Source: Halolamina rubra
GTDB lineage: Archaea; Halobacteriota; Halobacteria; Halobacteriales; Haloferacaceae
Length of the DNA: 64,000 nucleotides
Direction: 5' to 3'
Assembly (NCBI RefSeq): GCF_000739555.1
Contig: NZ_BBJN01000021.1
Location: 1-64,000, forward strand
Position numbers and translations under genes: made by a program. The notes under the pieces are model-generated. The model did not search any database. It was not told the origin of the DNA and saw nothing but the letters and a program-made list of their open reading frames with translations. This document shows, in pieces, positions 44,228-54,046 of this stretch (within the stretch, counting starts at the first letter, position 1; the number at the start of each line of letters is the position of its first letter).

Positions 44228-45219
44228 GGCGTCGTCGTCGCCGTCACCGTCGTCTCCCCGTCGCGGGGGGCGTCGTCGTCGGCGCCGGCGTCGCGCTCCG
44301 TCACGGAGTCGCCGCTGGGGGTCGGCGTCCCCGTCGTGCTGCCGCTCGGCGATCCGTTCGTCCCGTTCGGAGCCGCGTCGCTGCCGTTCTGCGCCTCGCT
44401 GCCGCTGTTCTGTGCGCCACTGCTGTCGTTGCGGACCGTCTCGTTGCTCCCGCCGATCGCGTTCGCCGGGCTGTCGCCGGTCACGGGTCTGTCGACGCCG
44501 CCGGGCGAGGAGCGGTTCTCGGTCCGGTTCTGGCCGTCAACACCCGCCGGCGGCCCGGTCGTGGATTCGTTCGGTCTTGATCTCTCGGACGGGTCGACGC
44601 TCTCGGGCGGGCCGCGGGCGGAGGCGTTGGGCGGGCCCAGCCCGTTCCCCACGTCCTCGCCGGCGATCTTCCGGGCCGCCTCGGCGACCTCACCGCCGCC
44701 GGCGCGGTTGGCCTGCTGGGCCACCGAGCGGACCTCGCTCACGTCGGCGCCCTGGGCCCGGAGCGCCTGCTCGGGCAGGGCGTCGGCGACGGTCGCCGTC
44801 TGGTTGGCCCGTCGCTCGACCGCCCGGAGCTGGGCGGCCAGCGCGGCGAGTCGGGCCTCGTACTGCGCCTGTCCGATGCTGCCGTTCTCGTGGGCGCGCT
44901 CGAGGCGATCCTTCTCGGCCTCGAGCTCGGTCAGCCGTTCCTGGAGGCGGCCCTGCTGCTCGGCGACGATCCGGGCCTTCGAGCGGTTGGACTCGGCGGC
45001 CGCGAACTGTCGGTCGAGCGATCGCCGGGCGACCTCGCTGTCGACCTCGGCCTGCTGGACGTCGACGACGCCCGCGAACGCGGCGCCGGGTGCCGGCCGG
45101 TCGGCCTCCGTGGCCTGGGCCCCGGAGAGCGTCGCGGCCGCGGGGACGCTGCCGGCGATCACGGCGAGCGTGACGACGACGATAGCGACTCGTTTCACAG
45201 CCGTGAGGTAGCGACCCAT
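44224..45219 (-). CDS. Secreted coiled-coil protein
   Basis: A 331-residue protein. Residues about 6-30 form a signal peptide ([20 protein letters not shown]). Residues about 45-170 form a coiled coil ([26 protein letters not shown] and [10 protein letters not shown]), and the rest is Ser/Thr/Asn-rich, probably glycosylated, with many N-x-S/T sites. It ends TTVTATTTP and has no C-terminal anchor. ATG 45219 begins [10 protein letters not shown]; the longer frame adds a GC-rich extension. Function unknown. It is 51 bp from the gene at 45271 on the same strand. Confidence 0.65.
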   Translation of the reverse strand: MGRYLTAVKRVAIVVVTLAVIAGSVPAAATLSGAQATEADRPAPGAAFAGVVDVQQAEVDSEVARRSLDRQFAAAESNRSKARIVAEQQGRLQERLTELEAEKDRLERAHENGSIGQAQYEARLAALAAQLRAVERRANQTATVADALPEQALRAQGADVSEVRSVAQQANRAGGGEVAEAARKIAGEDVGNGLGPPNASARGPPESVDPSERSRPNESTTGPPAGVDGQNRTENRSSPGGVDRPVTGDSPANAIGGSNETVRNDSSGAQNSGSEAQNGSDAAPNGTNGSPSGSTTGTPTPSGDSVTERDAGADDDAPRDGETTVTATTTP

Positions 45220-45270
45220 CGGTAAAAACCGTCCACTCGCTCCACCCGGCTTCACCCCGATTAACCCAGC

Positions 45271-46431
45271 TTAACGCGGGGAGGGCGGGGATTCGTCCTC
45301 GTCGTCCGGGAACTTGAGCACGTTCTCCCGGCCGAGCCGGAACGACTCCACCTTCCCCTCGTCGCGCAGGTCGCCGACGACCTGGCTCGTGCGGGCGGCG
45401 CTCCAGTCGAGCTCCTCGGTGACGGCCTTCTGCTTCATCCGGCCGCCGTTGCGCTCCAGGAGGCGCATCACGCGCTCCTCCGGGCTGAGCAGCTCCTCCG
45501 GGGTGTCGTCGGCCGGCGCGCCCGCCTCGTCGGCGGCGGCCGCGGCGCCCCCGGCGGCCGCGCCGGTCGACGCGTCGCTCGCCGTCTCGGCGGCGGCGTC
45601 ACTGGCGGGGGCGTCGTCGACGGGGGCGCCCCCTTCGGACGCCTCGCGGGCGCGGGCGGCCTGCTGTCGGCGGTAGTACCAGACGACGCCGGCGGCCGCG
45701 AACAGCAGGACGCCGACGATCGCGCCCAGCGGCGGCGACCCGCCCTCCGGGCTGAGGACGACCTGGGGCTGCCCCGCGTCGAACTCGTGGGGGCCGGTCC
45801 ATGTCACGGAGTTGTCGCCCTCGCGGTCGGGCTCCGGGTCGGCCACGTCGACGACGTACCCCTCGGGCCAACTGATCGTGAGCTCGGTGTCGGCGTCGAG
45901 GAACAGCCCCGCCAGCGCGTCGCCGGCGGCGATCTGCCCCTCGGACACCTGCGCGAACCCGACCCACTCGAAGCTGTAGCGGACGATCCCGTACTCGCCG
46001 CTGAGCGGGCTGGTCCGGGCCTCGACGGTGACGTTTTCGACGGCCATCTCCCGGCCGGTGGCGTTCTCGGCGGTCGACACCGTCCGCTCCATGCGCGAGG
46101 CGAACTGCCCCCGGTAGTCGCTGGTGTTCTGCTCGATGTCCCGCTGGAGGCTCTCGAACGCCTCCGTGGTGTTCTGGTCGTCGAGGGCGACGCGGTACTC
46201 GATGCTCCACCGGGCGTCGCCGTCCTCGTCGACCGCGGCCTCCAGCACGACGGTGTCCGTCTCCACGTCCCCGGTCTGGAGCGCGGGGAGCTCCGCGGCG
46301 GCACCGACGCCCGAGCTGACGAGCAGGATCGTCAACGCCACTGCGAGCACACGGGGCCCCCAGCACGAGGCGCCGGAGGCGTCGGCGTCCCCGCGACAGG
46401 ACGTGCCGGGGAGGACGGTCCGTGGATCCAT
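45271..46431 (-). CDS. Membrane-anchored winged-helix regulator
   Basis: A 386-residue protein with an N-terminal hydrophobic segment (about 28-45), an extracytoplasmic domain (about 50-240, VVLEAAVDEDGDARWSIEYRV..., EGYVVDVADPEP), a second transmembrane helix (about 255-275, AIVGVLLFAAAGVVWYY), an acidic linker, and a C-terminal winged helix (VMRLLERNGGRMKQKAVTEELDWSA...DEGKVESF). This outside-sensor, inside-DNA-binding layout is widespread in haloarchaea (DUF7343-like). It probably senses an envelope signal directly. Start ATG 46431 begins MDPRTVLPGT. Confidence 0.75.
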   Translation of the reverse strand: MDPRTVLPGTSCRGDADASGASCWGPRVLAVALTILLVSSGVGAAAELPALQTGDVETDTVVLEAAVDEDGDARWSIEYRVALDDQNTTEAFESLQRDIEQNTSDYRGQFASRMERTVSTAENATGREMAVENVTVEARTSPLSGEYGIVRYSFEWVGFAQVSEGQIAAGDALAGLFLDADTELTISWPEGYVVDVADPEPDREGDNSVTWTGPHEFDAGQPQVVLSPEGGSPPLGAIVGVLLFAAAGVVWYYRRQQAARAREASEGGAPVDDAPASDAAAETASDASTGAAAGGAAAAADEAGAPADDTPEELLSPEERVMRLLERNGGRMKQKAVTEELDWSAARTSQVVGDLRDEGKVESFRLGRENVLKFPDDEDESPPSPR

Positions 46432-46579
46432 TCGCTCGAACGTGGGTCGCCCCGGAGTAAAGGCGTTGCCGTCCCAGCTTCCGGGCCGCCCCGGCGTGTT
46501 CGAAACCCGCCACTTTCTCCCCCGAACCCCGCGGAAACGGCCACAGCGCTTTTGCGTACCCGCCGCGGACGCAACTCGC

Positions 46580-46771
46580 ATGAACACGCGAGGTAGCCTC
46601 GAAGCCGAGGACCTGCTGAAGCTGATACTGCTGCTCGTGGTGGTGTGGCTCGTCATCGAACTGCTGGGCGAGGTGCTCCAGCTGTTCACCGGACTGCTCG
46701 GCCTGATCCCGGACCTGCTGGGGATCGTGATCATCGTGCTGGTGATCCTCTGGCTGCTGGACCGGATCTAA
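46580..46771 (+). CDS. Small two-helix membrane protein (63 aa)
   Basis: A 63-residue protein with two hydrophobic helices (about 13-30 and 38-60) separated by a short turn and ending WLLDRI. A cttttg box at 46549-46554 lies 31 nt before ATG 46580. It is divergent from the membrane-anchored regulator. No family recognised. Confidence 0.6.
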   Translation: MNTRGSLEAEDLLKLILLLVVVWLVIELLGEVLQLFTGLLGLIPDLLGIVIIVLVILWLLDRI

Positions 46772-46884
46772 CGCGACGCGGTACCGGGCCGCCACACCGA
46801 CGCTGACGACGCGCTTTTCACTCCCGACCGCCAGTTTTCCGCCGTGAACCGTCGCGCCGACAGCACCGCCGTCACCCCCCCGCA

Positions 46885-47385
46885 GTGAACCTCCGCGTCC
46901 CGCCGGCGGTCGAACGCCTCGCCGACAGCCTCCACCCGAAACTCACCCCGTTCGAGCGGGTGCGCGAGCGCCACACCCTCGTCGTCAAGCGCATCGAGGC
47001 CGACACGTGGCAGCGCGGCGGCGGCGGCGTCCGCGAACGCCTCCGCCGGGTGCTCGACGAGACCAGACCGTTCCCCGTCCGGATCGACGGCGTCGACTAC
47101 TTCGCCGACCCGCCCGACGGGCGCGGCCCCGTCGTCTACCTCAGCGTCGAGAGCGAGGGGATCCGCCAGCTCCACCGGCGGCTCTGCCGGGAGTTCCCGG
47201 TCGTCGACGCGCTGGAGGGGGAGAACTACGTCCCCCACGTGACGCTCGCCCGCGGCGGGAGCGTCGCCGACGCCGAGCGCGTCGCCGACACCGAGATCGA
47301 CCCGGTCGAGTGGACCGCCGAGCGGGCGCTGACGTGGGACCGCGAACACCGCGAAGCGGTCGACCGGTTCCAGCTACGCGGCTGA
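46885..47385 (+). CDS. 2H phosphoesterase (LigT/2'-5' RNA ligase family)
   Basis: A 166-residue protein of the 2H superfamily. The two catalytic motifs are HTLVVKR (first H-x-T/S-x) and HVTLARGG. These cut cyclic phosphodiesters or join 2'-5' RNA; which applies is not shown. The start is GTG 46885, because an upstream in-frame GTG is closed by TGA, and the first residues MNLRVPPAVERLADSL fit the family. It lies upstream of ferredoxin by 128 bp. Confidence 0.85.
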   Translation: MNLRVPPAVERLADSLHPKLTPFERVRERHTLVVKRIEADTWQRGGGGVRERLRRVLDETRPFPVRIDGVDYFADPPDGRGPVVYLSVESEGIRQLHRRLCREFPVVDALEGENYVPHVTLARGGSVADAERVADTEIDPVEWTAERALTWDREHREAVDRFQLRG

Positions 47386-47484
47386 ACTCGAGAATTTCGT
47401 CCGCGAACGGGAAAAGCGATGTGGCGGGTTTTGGCTCCCCTAAAGCTCTGAGACGCCCGATTTTCGGGGAGAACCACAAAACCC

Positions 47485-47490
47485 TATACG
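47485..47490 (+). promoter_or_regulatory. TATA box of ferredoxin gene
   Basis: The sequence ctatacg is centred about 25 nt before the ATG at 47513, as expected for a leaderless haloarchaeal promoter. It decides the ATG 47513 start over the in-frame GTG 15 bp upstream. Confidence 0.65.
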
Positions 47491-47512
47491 GTGGCAGGTG
47501 AACGTTGGGCTG

Positions 47513-47902
47513 ATGCCAACCGTCGAATACCTCAACTACGAAGTGCTGGACGACCACGGCTGGTCGATGGACGACGACGACCTGTTCGAGCAGGCCGCCG
47601 ACGCGGGCCTCGACGCCGAGGACTACGGCACGCTCGAAGTGAACCAGGGCGAGTACATCCTCGAGGCCGCCGAGGCCCAGGGGTACGACTGGCCGTTCTC
47701 CTGCCGCGCCGGCGCGTGTGCGAACTGCGCCGCCATCGTGAAGCAGGGCGAGATCGACATGGACATGCAGCAGATCCTCAGCGACGAGGAGGTCGAGGAC
47801 AAGAACGTCCGCCTGACCTGTATCGGCTCGCCGGCCGCCGACGAGGTCAAGATCGTCTACAACGCGAAGCACCTCGACTACCTCCAGAACCGCGTCATCT
47901 AA
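47513..47902 (+). CDS. fer: Halophilic plant-type 2Fe-2S ferredoxin
   Basis: A 129-residue ferredoxin with the haloarchaeal acidic N-terminal insertion (about 5-35) and the cluster cysteines in [10 protein letters not shown] (Cys64, 69 and 72) and LTCIGS (Cys103). It serves as electron acceptor or donor for 2-oxoacid oxidoreductases and other redox enzymes; its structure is known from Halobacterium and Haloarcula. Sequence and spacing match exactly. It is monocistronic, with its own TATA box. Confidence 0.97.
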   Translation: MPTVEYLNYEVLDDHGWSMDDDDLFEQAADAGLDAEDYGTLEVNQGEYILEAAEAQGYDWPFSCRAGACANCAAIVKQGEIDMDMQQILSDEEVEDKNVRLTCIGSPAADEVKIVYNAKHLDYLQNRVI

Positions 47903-47986
47903 CGCGGGCCCGCGTCCGTCGACCGCGTCTTTTTGCCGGGCGACGAGGGCCAGCGCGTCGCTCGCCCCCGCCCGCTCTCCGTCTCC

Positions 47987-48736
47987 TCACACCCACCTGA
48001 GCGACACCATCAGCCCGATCAGCACCAGCTGCATCACGCCCTGCACGCCGCCGAGCTTCGCGTTCCGCGCGCCGATCCGGGAGATGACGCTCGCGTCGGG
48101 GTCGGCCGACGTGATCTCCTGGTACATCCGGATCTCGCCGGGCAGCAGGAAGCCGAACCCCTGCACCGACAGCAGCGTCACGATCCCCAGCGAGAGCGTG
48201 ATCAGCAGCGGGACCGACTGCAGGTCGCCGATCGTCGTCGCGACCCACGCCAGCGAGCCGACCGCCGACACCGCGAACAGCCCCTGCCAGCGCCGGTCGT
48301 CGAAGACGTCCAGCCGCCAGCCCGCGAGCAGCAGCGCCGGCAGCAGGTTCGCCGCGGTGAACAGCGCCAGCCACGGCTCGCTGTTGGGGAAGTGACCGAG
48401 CCGCTGGGCCAGTGTGATGCCGCCGACGATGGTGACGAACGCCATCGACGGCAGGAAGAACGTGGTCTTCGGCGTCAGCCGCGTGAACACCGCCGCGCTC
48501 TGCTCCTCGTCCAGCCCGCCGATGGCGGGGCCGAGCACCGCGCCGATGAACAGGTCCGTCCCCGTCCAGAGCAGCCCCGTCATCACGTGGACGTACGTGT
48601 GCGCCGTCACGGAGGCCGCCCCGGAGGCGATGTACCCCACCGCCAGCAGCGAGACGGCGACGACGCCGCCCGCGAACGCGGGGTTGGCTCTGGTTCCTAA
48701 CCCACCGACAGTACCACGAATGGAACGTGTCGACAT
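47987..48736 (-). CDS. Polytopic membrane protein, CopD/DUF2269-like
   Basis: A 249-residue protein with about six transmembrane segments. TAHTYVHVMTGLLWTGTDLFIG carries a His-x3-His pair typical of heme-binding or metal-binding membrane proteins of the CopD/DUF2269 superfamily. SIRGTV... is the N-terminus. Function in haloarchaea is not established. It is divergent from the prepilin peptidase gene. Confidence 0.7.
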   Translation of the reverse strand: MSTRSIRGTVGGLGTRANPAFAGGVVAVSLLAVGYIASGAASVTAHTYVHVMTGLLWTGTDLFIGAVLGPAIGGLDEEQSAAVFTRLTPKTTFFLPSMAFVTIVGGITLAQRLGHFPNSEPWLALFTAANLLPALLLAGWRLDVFDDRRWQGLFAVSAVGSLAWVATTIGDLQSVPLLITLSLGIVTLLSVQGFGFLLPGEIRMYQEITSADPDASVISRIGARNAKLGGVQGVMQLVLIGLMVSLRWV

Positions 48737-48850
48737 GTGGGGAAGTTCGAACGGTTGGTAATAAGGCTACCTCATGCGGTAATCACGTGCGGGCTCCCGG
48801 ACGGTCGCGCTCGCCCGGTTTCCCCAAACGCTTTGGCAGTTGCCGCAGGC

Positions 48851-49894
48851 GTGCGGGACGTGCTCGATTCGCTGGGGACCGTCGCCTCGCCGGGCGACAT
48901 CGCGCGCCTGCTCGCGGTGCCGCTGTTGGGGTGGGCCGCGCTCCGGGACGTCCGCACGCGGCGGGTGCCCAACTGGGTGTGGTACGTCCTCGGCGGCCTC
49001 GGCGCCGTCCTGCTGGCGGCGGATCTGGCCCGGCTGGCGCCGTTCGGCACCCCCTTCGCGCGCCTGGAACTGATCCGGATCACGCTGAGCCTGGGGCTGA
49101 TCGTCCCGCTGGCGTACGGGTTCTGGCGGCTGGGCGGGTTCGGCGGCGCCGACGCGAAGGCGCTGATGGCGCTGGCGGTGCTGTTCCCGACGTACCCGGC
49201 GTACTACCCGCCGCGGGCGCTGCTCGGCGTCGAACTCCCGCCGGTGCTGCCGGCCGAACCGACGCTCGTGGGCGTGTTCTCGCTGACGGTGCTGACCGAC
49301 ACCGTGCTCGTCGGCGCGCTGTTCCCGGTGGCGCTGACGGTCCGGAACGCGCTCGCGGGGGAGTTCTCCCCGGTGATGTTCCTCGCCCGCGTGGTTCCGG
49401 TCGGGAGCCTCACGCGACACCACGGCCGGCTGTTCGAGGACCCCTCGGGGTTCACCCGCTCGGGGCTGGATCTCGACGCCCTGCGCATGTACCTGCGCTG
49501 GCGCGGGCTCCCGCTCGCGGAGCTCCGCGCCCACCCCGAACGATACCGCGACCCCGACAGCGTCGGCGAGACGTTCGACGCGACCGACGGCGCCGTCGAC
49601 GCCGCGGCCGTCGAACACGACGCCGCCTCGGCCGCCGGCGACGCGCCCGACGCAACCGACGGCGACTACGACGACCCCTGGGCCGCCGAGCGCTTCCTCG
49701 AGGAGATCGACGGCTCGGCGTACGGCACCGACCCCGAGACGCTCCGTGCGGGGCTGGAGACCGTCACCGGGACCGACGAGGTGTGGCTCTCGCCCGGCCT
49801 CCCGTTCATCGTCCCGATGTTCGTCGGCCTGCTCGTCGCGCTCACCTACGGCGACGTGCTGTACGGGCTGCTGACCGCGCTGGGGCTGGCCTGA
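48851..49894 (+). CDS. A24 family prepilin/preflagellin peptidase
   Basis: A 347-residue membrane aspartyl protease of the prepilin peptidase family (PibD-like). The two catalytic aspartates lie in LRDVRTRRVPNWVWY (about 30) and GGFGGADAKALMAL (about 95). Multiple transmembrane helices flank them. A long cytoplasmic insert (about 180-310, LRMYLRWRGLPLAELRAHPER) before the last helix is typical of haloarchaeal enzymes. GTG 48851 (MRDVLDSLG) is the likely start; the DNA upstream encodes no similar residues. It processes archaellin or pilin signal peptides. Confidence 0.82.
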   Translation: MRDVLDSLGTVASPGDIARLLAVPLLGWAALRDVRTRRVPNWVWYVLGGLGAVLLAADLARLAPFGTPFARLELIRITLSLGLIVPLAYGFWRLGGFGGADAKALMALAVLFPTYPAYYPPRALLGVELPPVLPAEPTLVGVFSLTVLTDTVLVGALFPVALTVRNALAGEFSPVMFLARVVPVGSLTRHHGRLFEDPSGFTRSGLDLDALRMYLRWRGLPLAELRAHPERYRDPDSVGETFDATDGAVDAAAVEHDAASAAGDAPDATDGDYDDPWAAERFLEEIDGSAYGTDPETLRAGLETVTGTDEVWLSPGLPFIVPMFVGLLVALTYGDVLYGLLTALGLA

Positions 49895-50395
49895 TCACTC
49901 CCGGCGCTCGACCACCAGCAGCACCGCGAGCCCGAGGAGCAGCAGCGTGTACGCCCCCGCGGCGAACAGCGCGGCGCGCTCGTCGGCGTACTCGCCGGTC
50001 CGGAAGATGATCGCCTTCCGCACCATCGCGATCACGCCGGTGTAGATCACGAGCCGGACGATCCGGCGGGTGTCCGACTCCTGGGTGTACGCCACGACGG
50101 TCTGGTACACCTCGACGATGATGAACAGCAGCAGCGCCGTGTCGATGAAGCCGACGACGACCAGGGGGTCGGTGATGGAGCCGGTGACGGCGGTCTGGAC
50201 GATCTGGAGGCTCAGGTCGAACACGCCGATGGCGAACAGGATCCCCAGCACGACCGCCGCGACCACCTCCGTGTAGCGGATGAGCGTCTCGCTGAACGCC
50301 AGGATGCGGTCGTCGATCGAGTCGCCGGTCGTCAGCTCCCCGCCGACGGGGTCCGATCCGTCCTCTGTCACGTGTTCACGTTCGGTTCGACCCAC
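49895..50395 (-). CDS. PsiE-like membrane protein
   Basis: A 166-residue protein with four hydrophobic segments, matching the phosphate-starvation-inducible PsiE family: [14 protein letters not shown] and [21 protein letters not shown] are characteristic. Role unknown even in bacteria. It could start at ATG 50395 or at ATG 50371 (MTEDGSDPV); the former is used here. Its 3' end directly abuts the prepilin peptidase gene (49894/49895), and it is divergent from hisI. Confidence 0.8.
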   Translation of the reverse strand: MGRTEREHVTEDGSDPVGGELTTGDSIDDRILAFSETLIRYTEVVAAVVLGILFAIGVFDLSLQIVQTAVTGSITDPLVVVGFIDTALLLFIIVEVYQTVVAYTQESDTRRIVRLVIYTGVIAMVRKAIIFRTGEYADERAALFAAGAYTLLLLGLAVLLVVERRE

Positions 50396-50445
50396 ATGAC
50401 TCTGTGGCCGCTCGGGGGCCGGTCGCCGTCCCTCGGCCTCGGGTG

Positions 50446-50451
50446 TTTATG
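50446..50451 (+). promoter_or_regulatory. TATA-like box of hisI
   Basis: The hexamer tttatg lies exactly 30 nt before ATG 50476, the same spacing as at 3844 and 21463. It supports a leaderless hisI-50877 transcript. Confidence 0.65.
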
Positions 50452-50475
50452 AGTCCGAACGCCCACACTCCGGGT

Positions 50476-50880
50476 ATGTCCGAGCTCTCGGCGGTCGACA
50501 TCGACTTCGGCGACGACGGGCTGGTCCCCGCGGTCGCGCAGGACGCCGACGACGGCGAGGTGCTGATGCTCGCGTACGTCTCGCCGGAGGCGCTCCGGCG
50601 CACCGTCGACACCGGCCGCGCCCACTACTACTCCCGCTCGCGCGACGAGCTCTGGGAGAAAGGCGCCACCAGCGGCAACGGCCAGTCGGTCGTCGACGTG
50701 CGCGTCGACTGCGACGCCGACACGCTGCTGTACGTCGTCGAGCAGTCGGGCGGCGCCTGCCACACGGGGTATCGCTCCTGCTTCCACCGCTCCGTCGAGT
50801 CGGTCGACGACGACGGCACGACCGTCGACGTGGAGACCACCGGCGAGCAGGTGTTCGACCCCGACGAAGCGTACGAATGA
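50476..50880 (+). CDS. hisI: Phosphoribosyl-AMP cyclohydrolase
   Basis: A 134-residue enzyme of histidine biosynthesis that opens the purine ring of PR-AMP. The signature [28 protein letters not shown], the [23 protein letters not shown] metal loop and CHTGYRSCF are all present. Length fits the monofunctional archaeal form. hisA and hisB are 31 kb away, so the pathway is dispersed. Its stop overlaps the start of the next gene by ATGA. Confidence 0.95.
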   Translation: MSELSAVDIDFGDDGLVPAVAQDADDGEVLMLAYVSPEALRRTVDTGRAHYYSRSRDELWEKGATSGNGQSVVDVRVDCDADTLLYVVEQSGGACHTGYRSCFHRSVESVDDDGTTVDVETTGEQVFDPDEAYE

Positions 50881-52010
50881 GCGTCGCCGACGAGCCCGTC
50901 CCGGACGCGCCCGCGACCGACGACCTGCTCGCGGAGCTCCGCGACGCCCGCGACGAGCGGGAGTCGATCGCCGCCGAGATCGAGCGCCACGGCGAGGACT
51001 CGGTGCAGGCCGTCGCCGACGCCGTGGGCGAGGCGACCCGGCTGCTCGACCGCTACGCCGACTCCGCGACCGGCACCGGCGACTTCGAGGCGTACCTGGA
51101 GTTCCAGAGCCAGTTCGCCGAACTGGTCGAGGAGCTCCCCGAGGGGATCCCCGAGCGCGAGGGGTTCGAGACCGCCAACGAGGCGGTCGACCAGCGCACC
51201 ATCTCCGAGAGCGACTTCCAGCGCGCCCGCGAGGCGATCGCCGACGCCCGGGAGATCGCGGACCTGCTCGACCGCCGCGAGGCCGCCGAGCAGCGCGTCG
51301 ACGACGCCGAGCGCGCGGTGTCCGAGCGGCTCTCCGCCATCGAGCGCCGGCTGGACGAGCTCGCCGAACTCCGCCGGCTCGGCGACGCCGACCTCTCGGC
51401 GCCGACCGAGGCGCTCACGGAGCCGATCGACCGCTACGACGCGGCGGTCCGCGAGGAGTTCGCGGCGTTCGTCGACGACGCGCCGGTCCGGGAGCTGCTG
51501 GGGTTCGTCGAGACGATGCGGCTCTACCCGCTGATCGACTACCAGCGCCCGCCGGACGACCTCCTCGAGTACGTGCGAAACCATCCAGCCGGCGAAGAGC
51601 CCCTCCCGACACTGCTCTCCTACGCCGACTACTCCGGCTCGAAGCTGTCGCACTACGTCGAGGACCCCACCGCTTTCGAGACGACGGTGCCGGTCCACCG
51701 GACGTACCTCGACCGCATCGACGCCGAGCCGCTGACGATCGGCTCGCCGCCGCCCGCGGCCGAACTGCGCTACCTCGCGAGCGAGCTGGTGTCGGTCGTC
51801 GCCCGGTTCGCCGACGCGGCGACGGTCGCGCTCGCCCGCGACCTCCGCGAGCTCGCGCGGCGGGACGACTACGACCGGCTGCGCGACGCCGTCGTCGCCG
51901 AGGAACAGCTCACCGAGAGCCAGCGCGAGGCGCTCCGGAACGGCGAGATCGAGGCCGAGGCCGAGCGACTCCGCGAGGCGCGGGAGCGACTGGCCGGGGC
52001 GCTGGACTGA
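50877..52010 (+). CDS. Coiled-coil protein downstream of hisI
   Basis: A 377-residue protein, almost wholly helical and very acidic. Long heptad regions occur at about 15-60 and 110-175 ([20 protein letters not shown]) and near the C-terminus. A conserved middle segment, [30 protein letters not shown], looks like a globular core. Overlap with hisI suggests cotranscription. I recognise it only as a conserved haloarchaeal family (possibly DUF7118). Function unknown. Confidence 0.7.
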   Translation: MSVADEPVPDAPATDDLLAELRDARDERESIAAEIERHGEDSVQAVADAVGEATRLLDRYADSATGTGDFEAYLEFQSQFAELVEELPEGIPEREGFETANEAVDQRTISESDFQRAREAIADAREIADLLDRREAAEQRVDDAERAVSERLSAIERRLDELAELRRLGDADLSAPTEALTEPIDRYDAAVREEFAAFVDDAPVRELLGFVETMRLYPLIDYQRPPDDLLEYVRNHPAGEEPLPTLLSYADYSGSKLSHYVEDPTAFETTVPVHRTYLDRIDAEPLTIGSPPPAAELRYLASELVSVVARFADAATVALARDLRELARRDDYDRLRDAVVAEEQLTESQREALRNGEIEAEAERLREARERLAGALD

Positions 52011-52027
52011 GAGAAGGGTCCGGGCGC

Positions 52028-53397
52028 TCAGGCGTCGTCGAGCGCCGCCGCGAGTTCGTTCTCGACGGCGTCGGCGAGTTCGACCGCGCGCTCGCGCTCG
52101 CGAGCCTCGGCGTAGATCCGCACCTTCGGCTCGGTGCCGCTGGGCCGGACCAGCACCCAGGCGTCGCCGTAGTCGAGGCGGTAGCCGTCGACGGTTTCGG
52201 CCTCCACGTCGCGTCGGCGGCGTACTGCTCGGCCGCGCCGAGCATCGCGCTGAGCTCTCCCTCCCCGTCGTAGCCGATGTTCCGCCGGACGTTCTCGTAG
52301 GCGGTGTACGGCCCGACGACCTCGCTGGGCGCCTCCCCCGTCGCCGCCAGCAGTTCGAGGAACTTCGCGGCGATGAACGCGCCGTCGCGCACGAGCCGGT
52401 AGTTCGGGAAGAAGATCCCCCCGTTCCCCTCGCCGGCGATCGGGACCCGCCGCCCGCCGGCTTGGAGCTCCTGGATCCGGGTGATGATGTTGGTCGCGCC
52501 GATGGGGGTGAGTTCGAGGTCGGCGCCCACGTCGTCGCAGACGTCGACGAGCCGCTGGGAGACGTTCACCGCGGCGACGGTGGCGTCGCCGGGCTCGAGC
52601 GCCTCGGCCGCCAGCGCCGCGAGCGAGGCGTCGCCCTCGACGTACTCGCCGGCCTCGTCGAAGAAGATCGCGCGGTCGGCGTCGCCGTCGTGGGCGACCC
52701 CGAGGTCGGCGTCGGCCGCGCGCACGAGCCGGCCCAGATCGTCGAGGTTCTCCGGCACCGGTTCGGGGTCCCGGCCGGGGAAGTGACCGTCCGGCTGGCC
52801 GTTGACGGTCACCACGTCACAGCCAAGCCGGCGGAAGAACTCGGGGCTGGTGAGCGCGCCCGCGCCGTGGCCGGGGTCGAGCGCGACCGTGAGGTCGGCG
52901 TCGGCGATCGCGGCGCGGTCGACGTTCGCCAGCAGGTCGTCGACGTAGTCGACGGCGACGCCGTCGATGCGCCGGGAGGCGCCGGTCGCGTCCCAGCCGG
53001 CCTCCTCGAACGTCTCGCCCAGCAGGCAGTCCTCGACGCGTTCGAGCTCGGCGACCGGGAGCTCGACGCCGTCGGCGCCGACGAGTTTGATCCCGTTGTA
53101 CTCCGGCGGGTTGTGGGAGGCGGTGACGACGACGGCCGGCACGCCCTCGACCTCCGCGTAGCGCACGGCCGCGGGGGTGGGGACGACGCCGAGGCGGTCG
53201 GCGTCGACGCCCACGGCGGTGAGGCCGGCGTCGGCGGCGTTCGCGAACAGCTCGCCGGTGGTTCGGGTGTCCCGGGCGACGGCGGCGCGGTCGGCGTCCC
53301 AGACGGTGCCGGCGGCCTTGGCGACCCGGAGGACGAACTCGGCGGTGAGCTGTTCGCCGGCGACCCCCCGGGTGCCGCTGGAGCCGAAGACCTTCAT
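52028..53397 (-). pseudogene. glmM: Phosphoglucosamine/phosphomannomutase, with one-base frameshift
   Basis: About 456 residues after rejoining. It contains MKVFGSSGTRGVAGE at the N-terminus, the phosphoserine loop VTASHNPPEYNGIKL, the metal loop GVAHDGDADRAIFFDE and GEGNGGIFFP. The frame breaks near 52210 (cgtc-gcgtc), and the rest continues in the next frame as a phosphate-binding RPSGTEPKVRIYAEA to TGA at 52028. Restoring one base gives the full four-domain alpha-phosphohexomutase. Substrate choice (glucosamine, mannose or glucose) is not decided by sequence. Confidence 0.9.
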
Positions 53398-53614
53398 TCA
53401 GGTGGTGGTGGAGTGTCCGGGTTCAAAGCGGTTCCGAAGGGGGTACACACGCGCACGAGGTTCTCGCAGTGGCAACGTGATATGTTCGTCGCCGGGGCTG
53501 TCACTGCGGCGGCTAAACTCGGTGTTTATTCGGGTTAAAACGGACTTAGAACCGGTAAAACCGCCGAATATCGCCTTCGCCGTCGTCACACCTTATCCTC
53601 CTCCCCGGCCAAGC

Positions 53615-53620
53615 GGAGGA
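53615..53620 (+). promoter_or_regulatory. Shine-Dalgarno site
   Basis: The sequence ggagga lies 4 nt before ATG 53625, a rare clear ribosome-binding site in a window where most starts are leaderless. A ccttatcc stretch about 30 nt upstream may also serve as a TATA box. Confidence 0.45.
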
Positions 53621-53624
53621 TGCG

Positions 53625-53984
53625 ATGAGAGCAACCAAGGCAGTCGCGTTCACGATGGCAGCGATGCTCCTGTTGGCCGGCACGGTCGCAGTCGGTGCGG
53701 CCGCGCCCGCCGACCAGGCGAACAGTACGGCCGGCAACGCGCCGGCCGACGACGCTGACGCGGACGACCCCGCTGCCGACGACGACCGCCCCGACGAGGT
53801 CGGCCCGAGCGGCGGCCTGCCCGACGCGGTGCCTGACCACGTCGACGGCATCCACCAGCGCATCGGGTCGTTCCTGGACGGCTCCATCGACGACCTCGGG
53901 AGCTCGCTCAGCGACTACCTCGGCGACGGCGAGCAGGCCGAGAACGAGCAGTCCGACGCGGCCGACGGCGAGTCCGACGCGTAA
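53625..53984 (+). CDS. Secreted acidic protein (119 aa)
   Basis: A 119-residue protein with a signal peptide (about 5-26, AVAFTMAAMLLLAGTVAVGA) cleaved before APADQ, then an Asp/Pro-rich disordered stretch (about 32-62) and a short helical region around VPDHVDGIHQRIGSFLDGSI that is the only structured-looking part. No anchor is present. Family unknown; related short secreted haloarchaeal proteins are common. Confidence 0.6.
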   Translation: MRATKAVAFTMAAMLLLAGTVAVGAAAPADQANSTAGNAPADDADADDPAADDDRPDEVGPSGGLPDAVPDHVDGIHQRIGSFLDGSIDDLGSSLSDYLGDGEQAENEQSDAADGESDA

Positions 53985-54046
53985 TCGACGCTCGGTTTTC
54001 GGCTGATCCCCTGTTTTCGACACCCAGTAGCGACCGGTGGCGCGCG

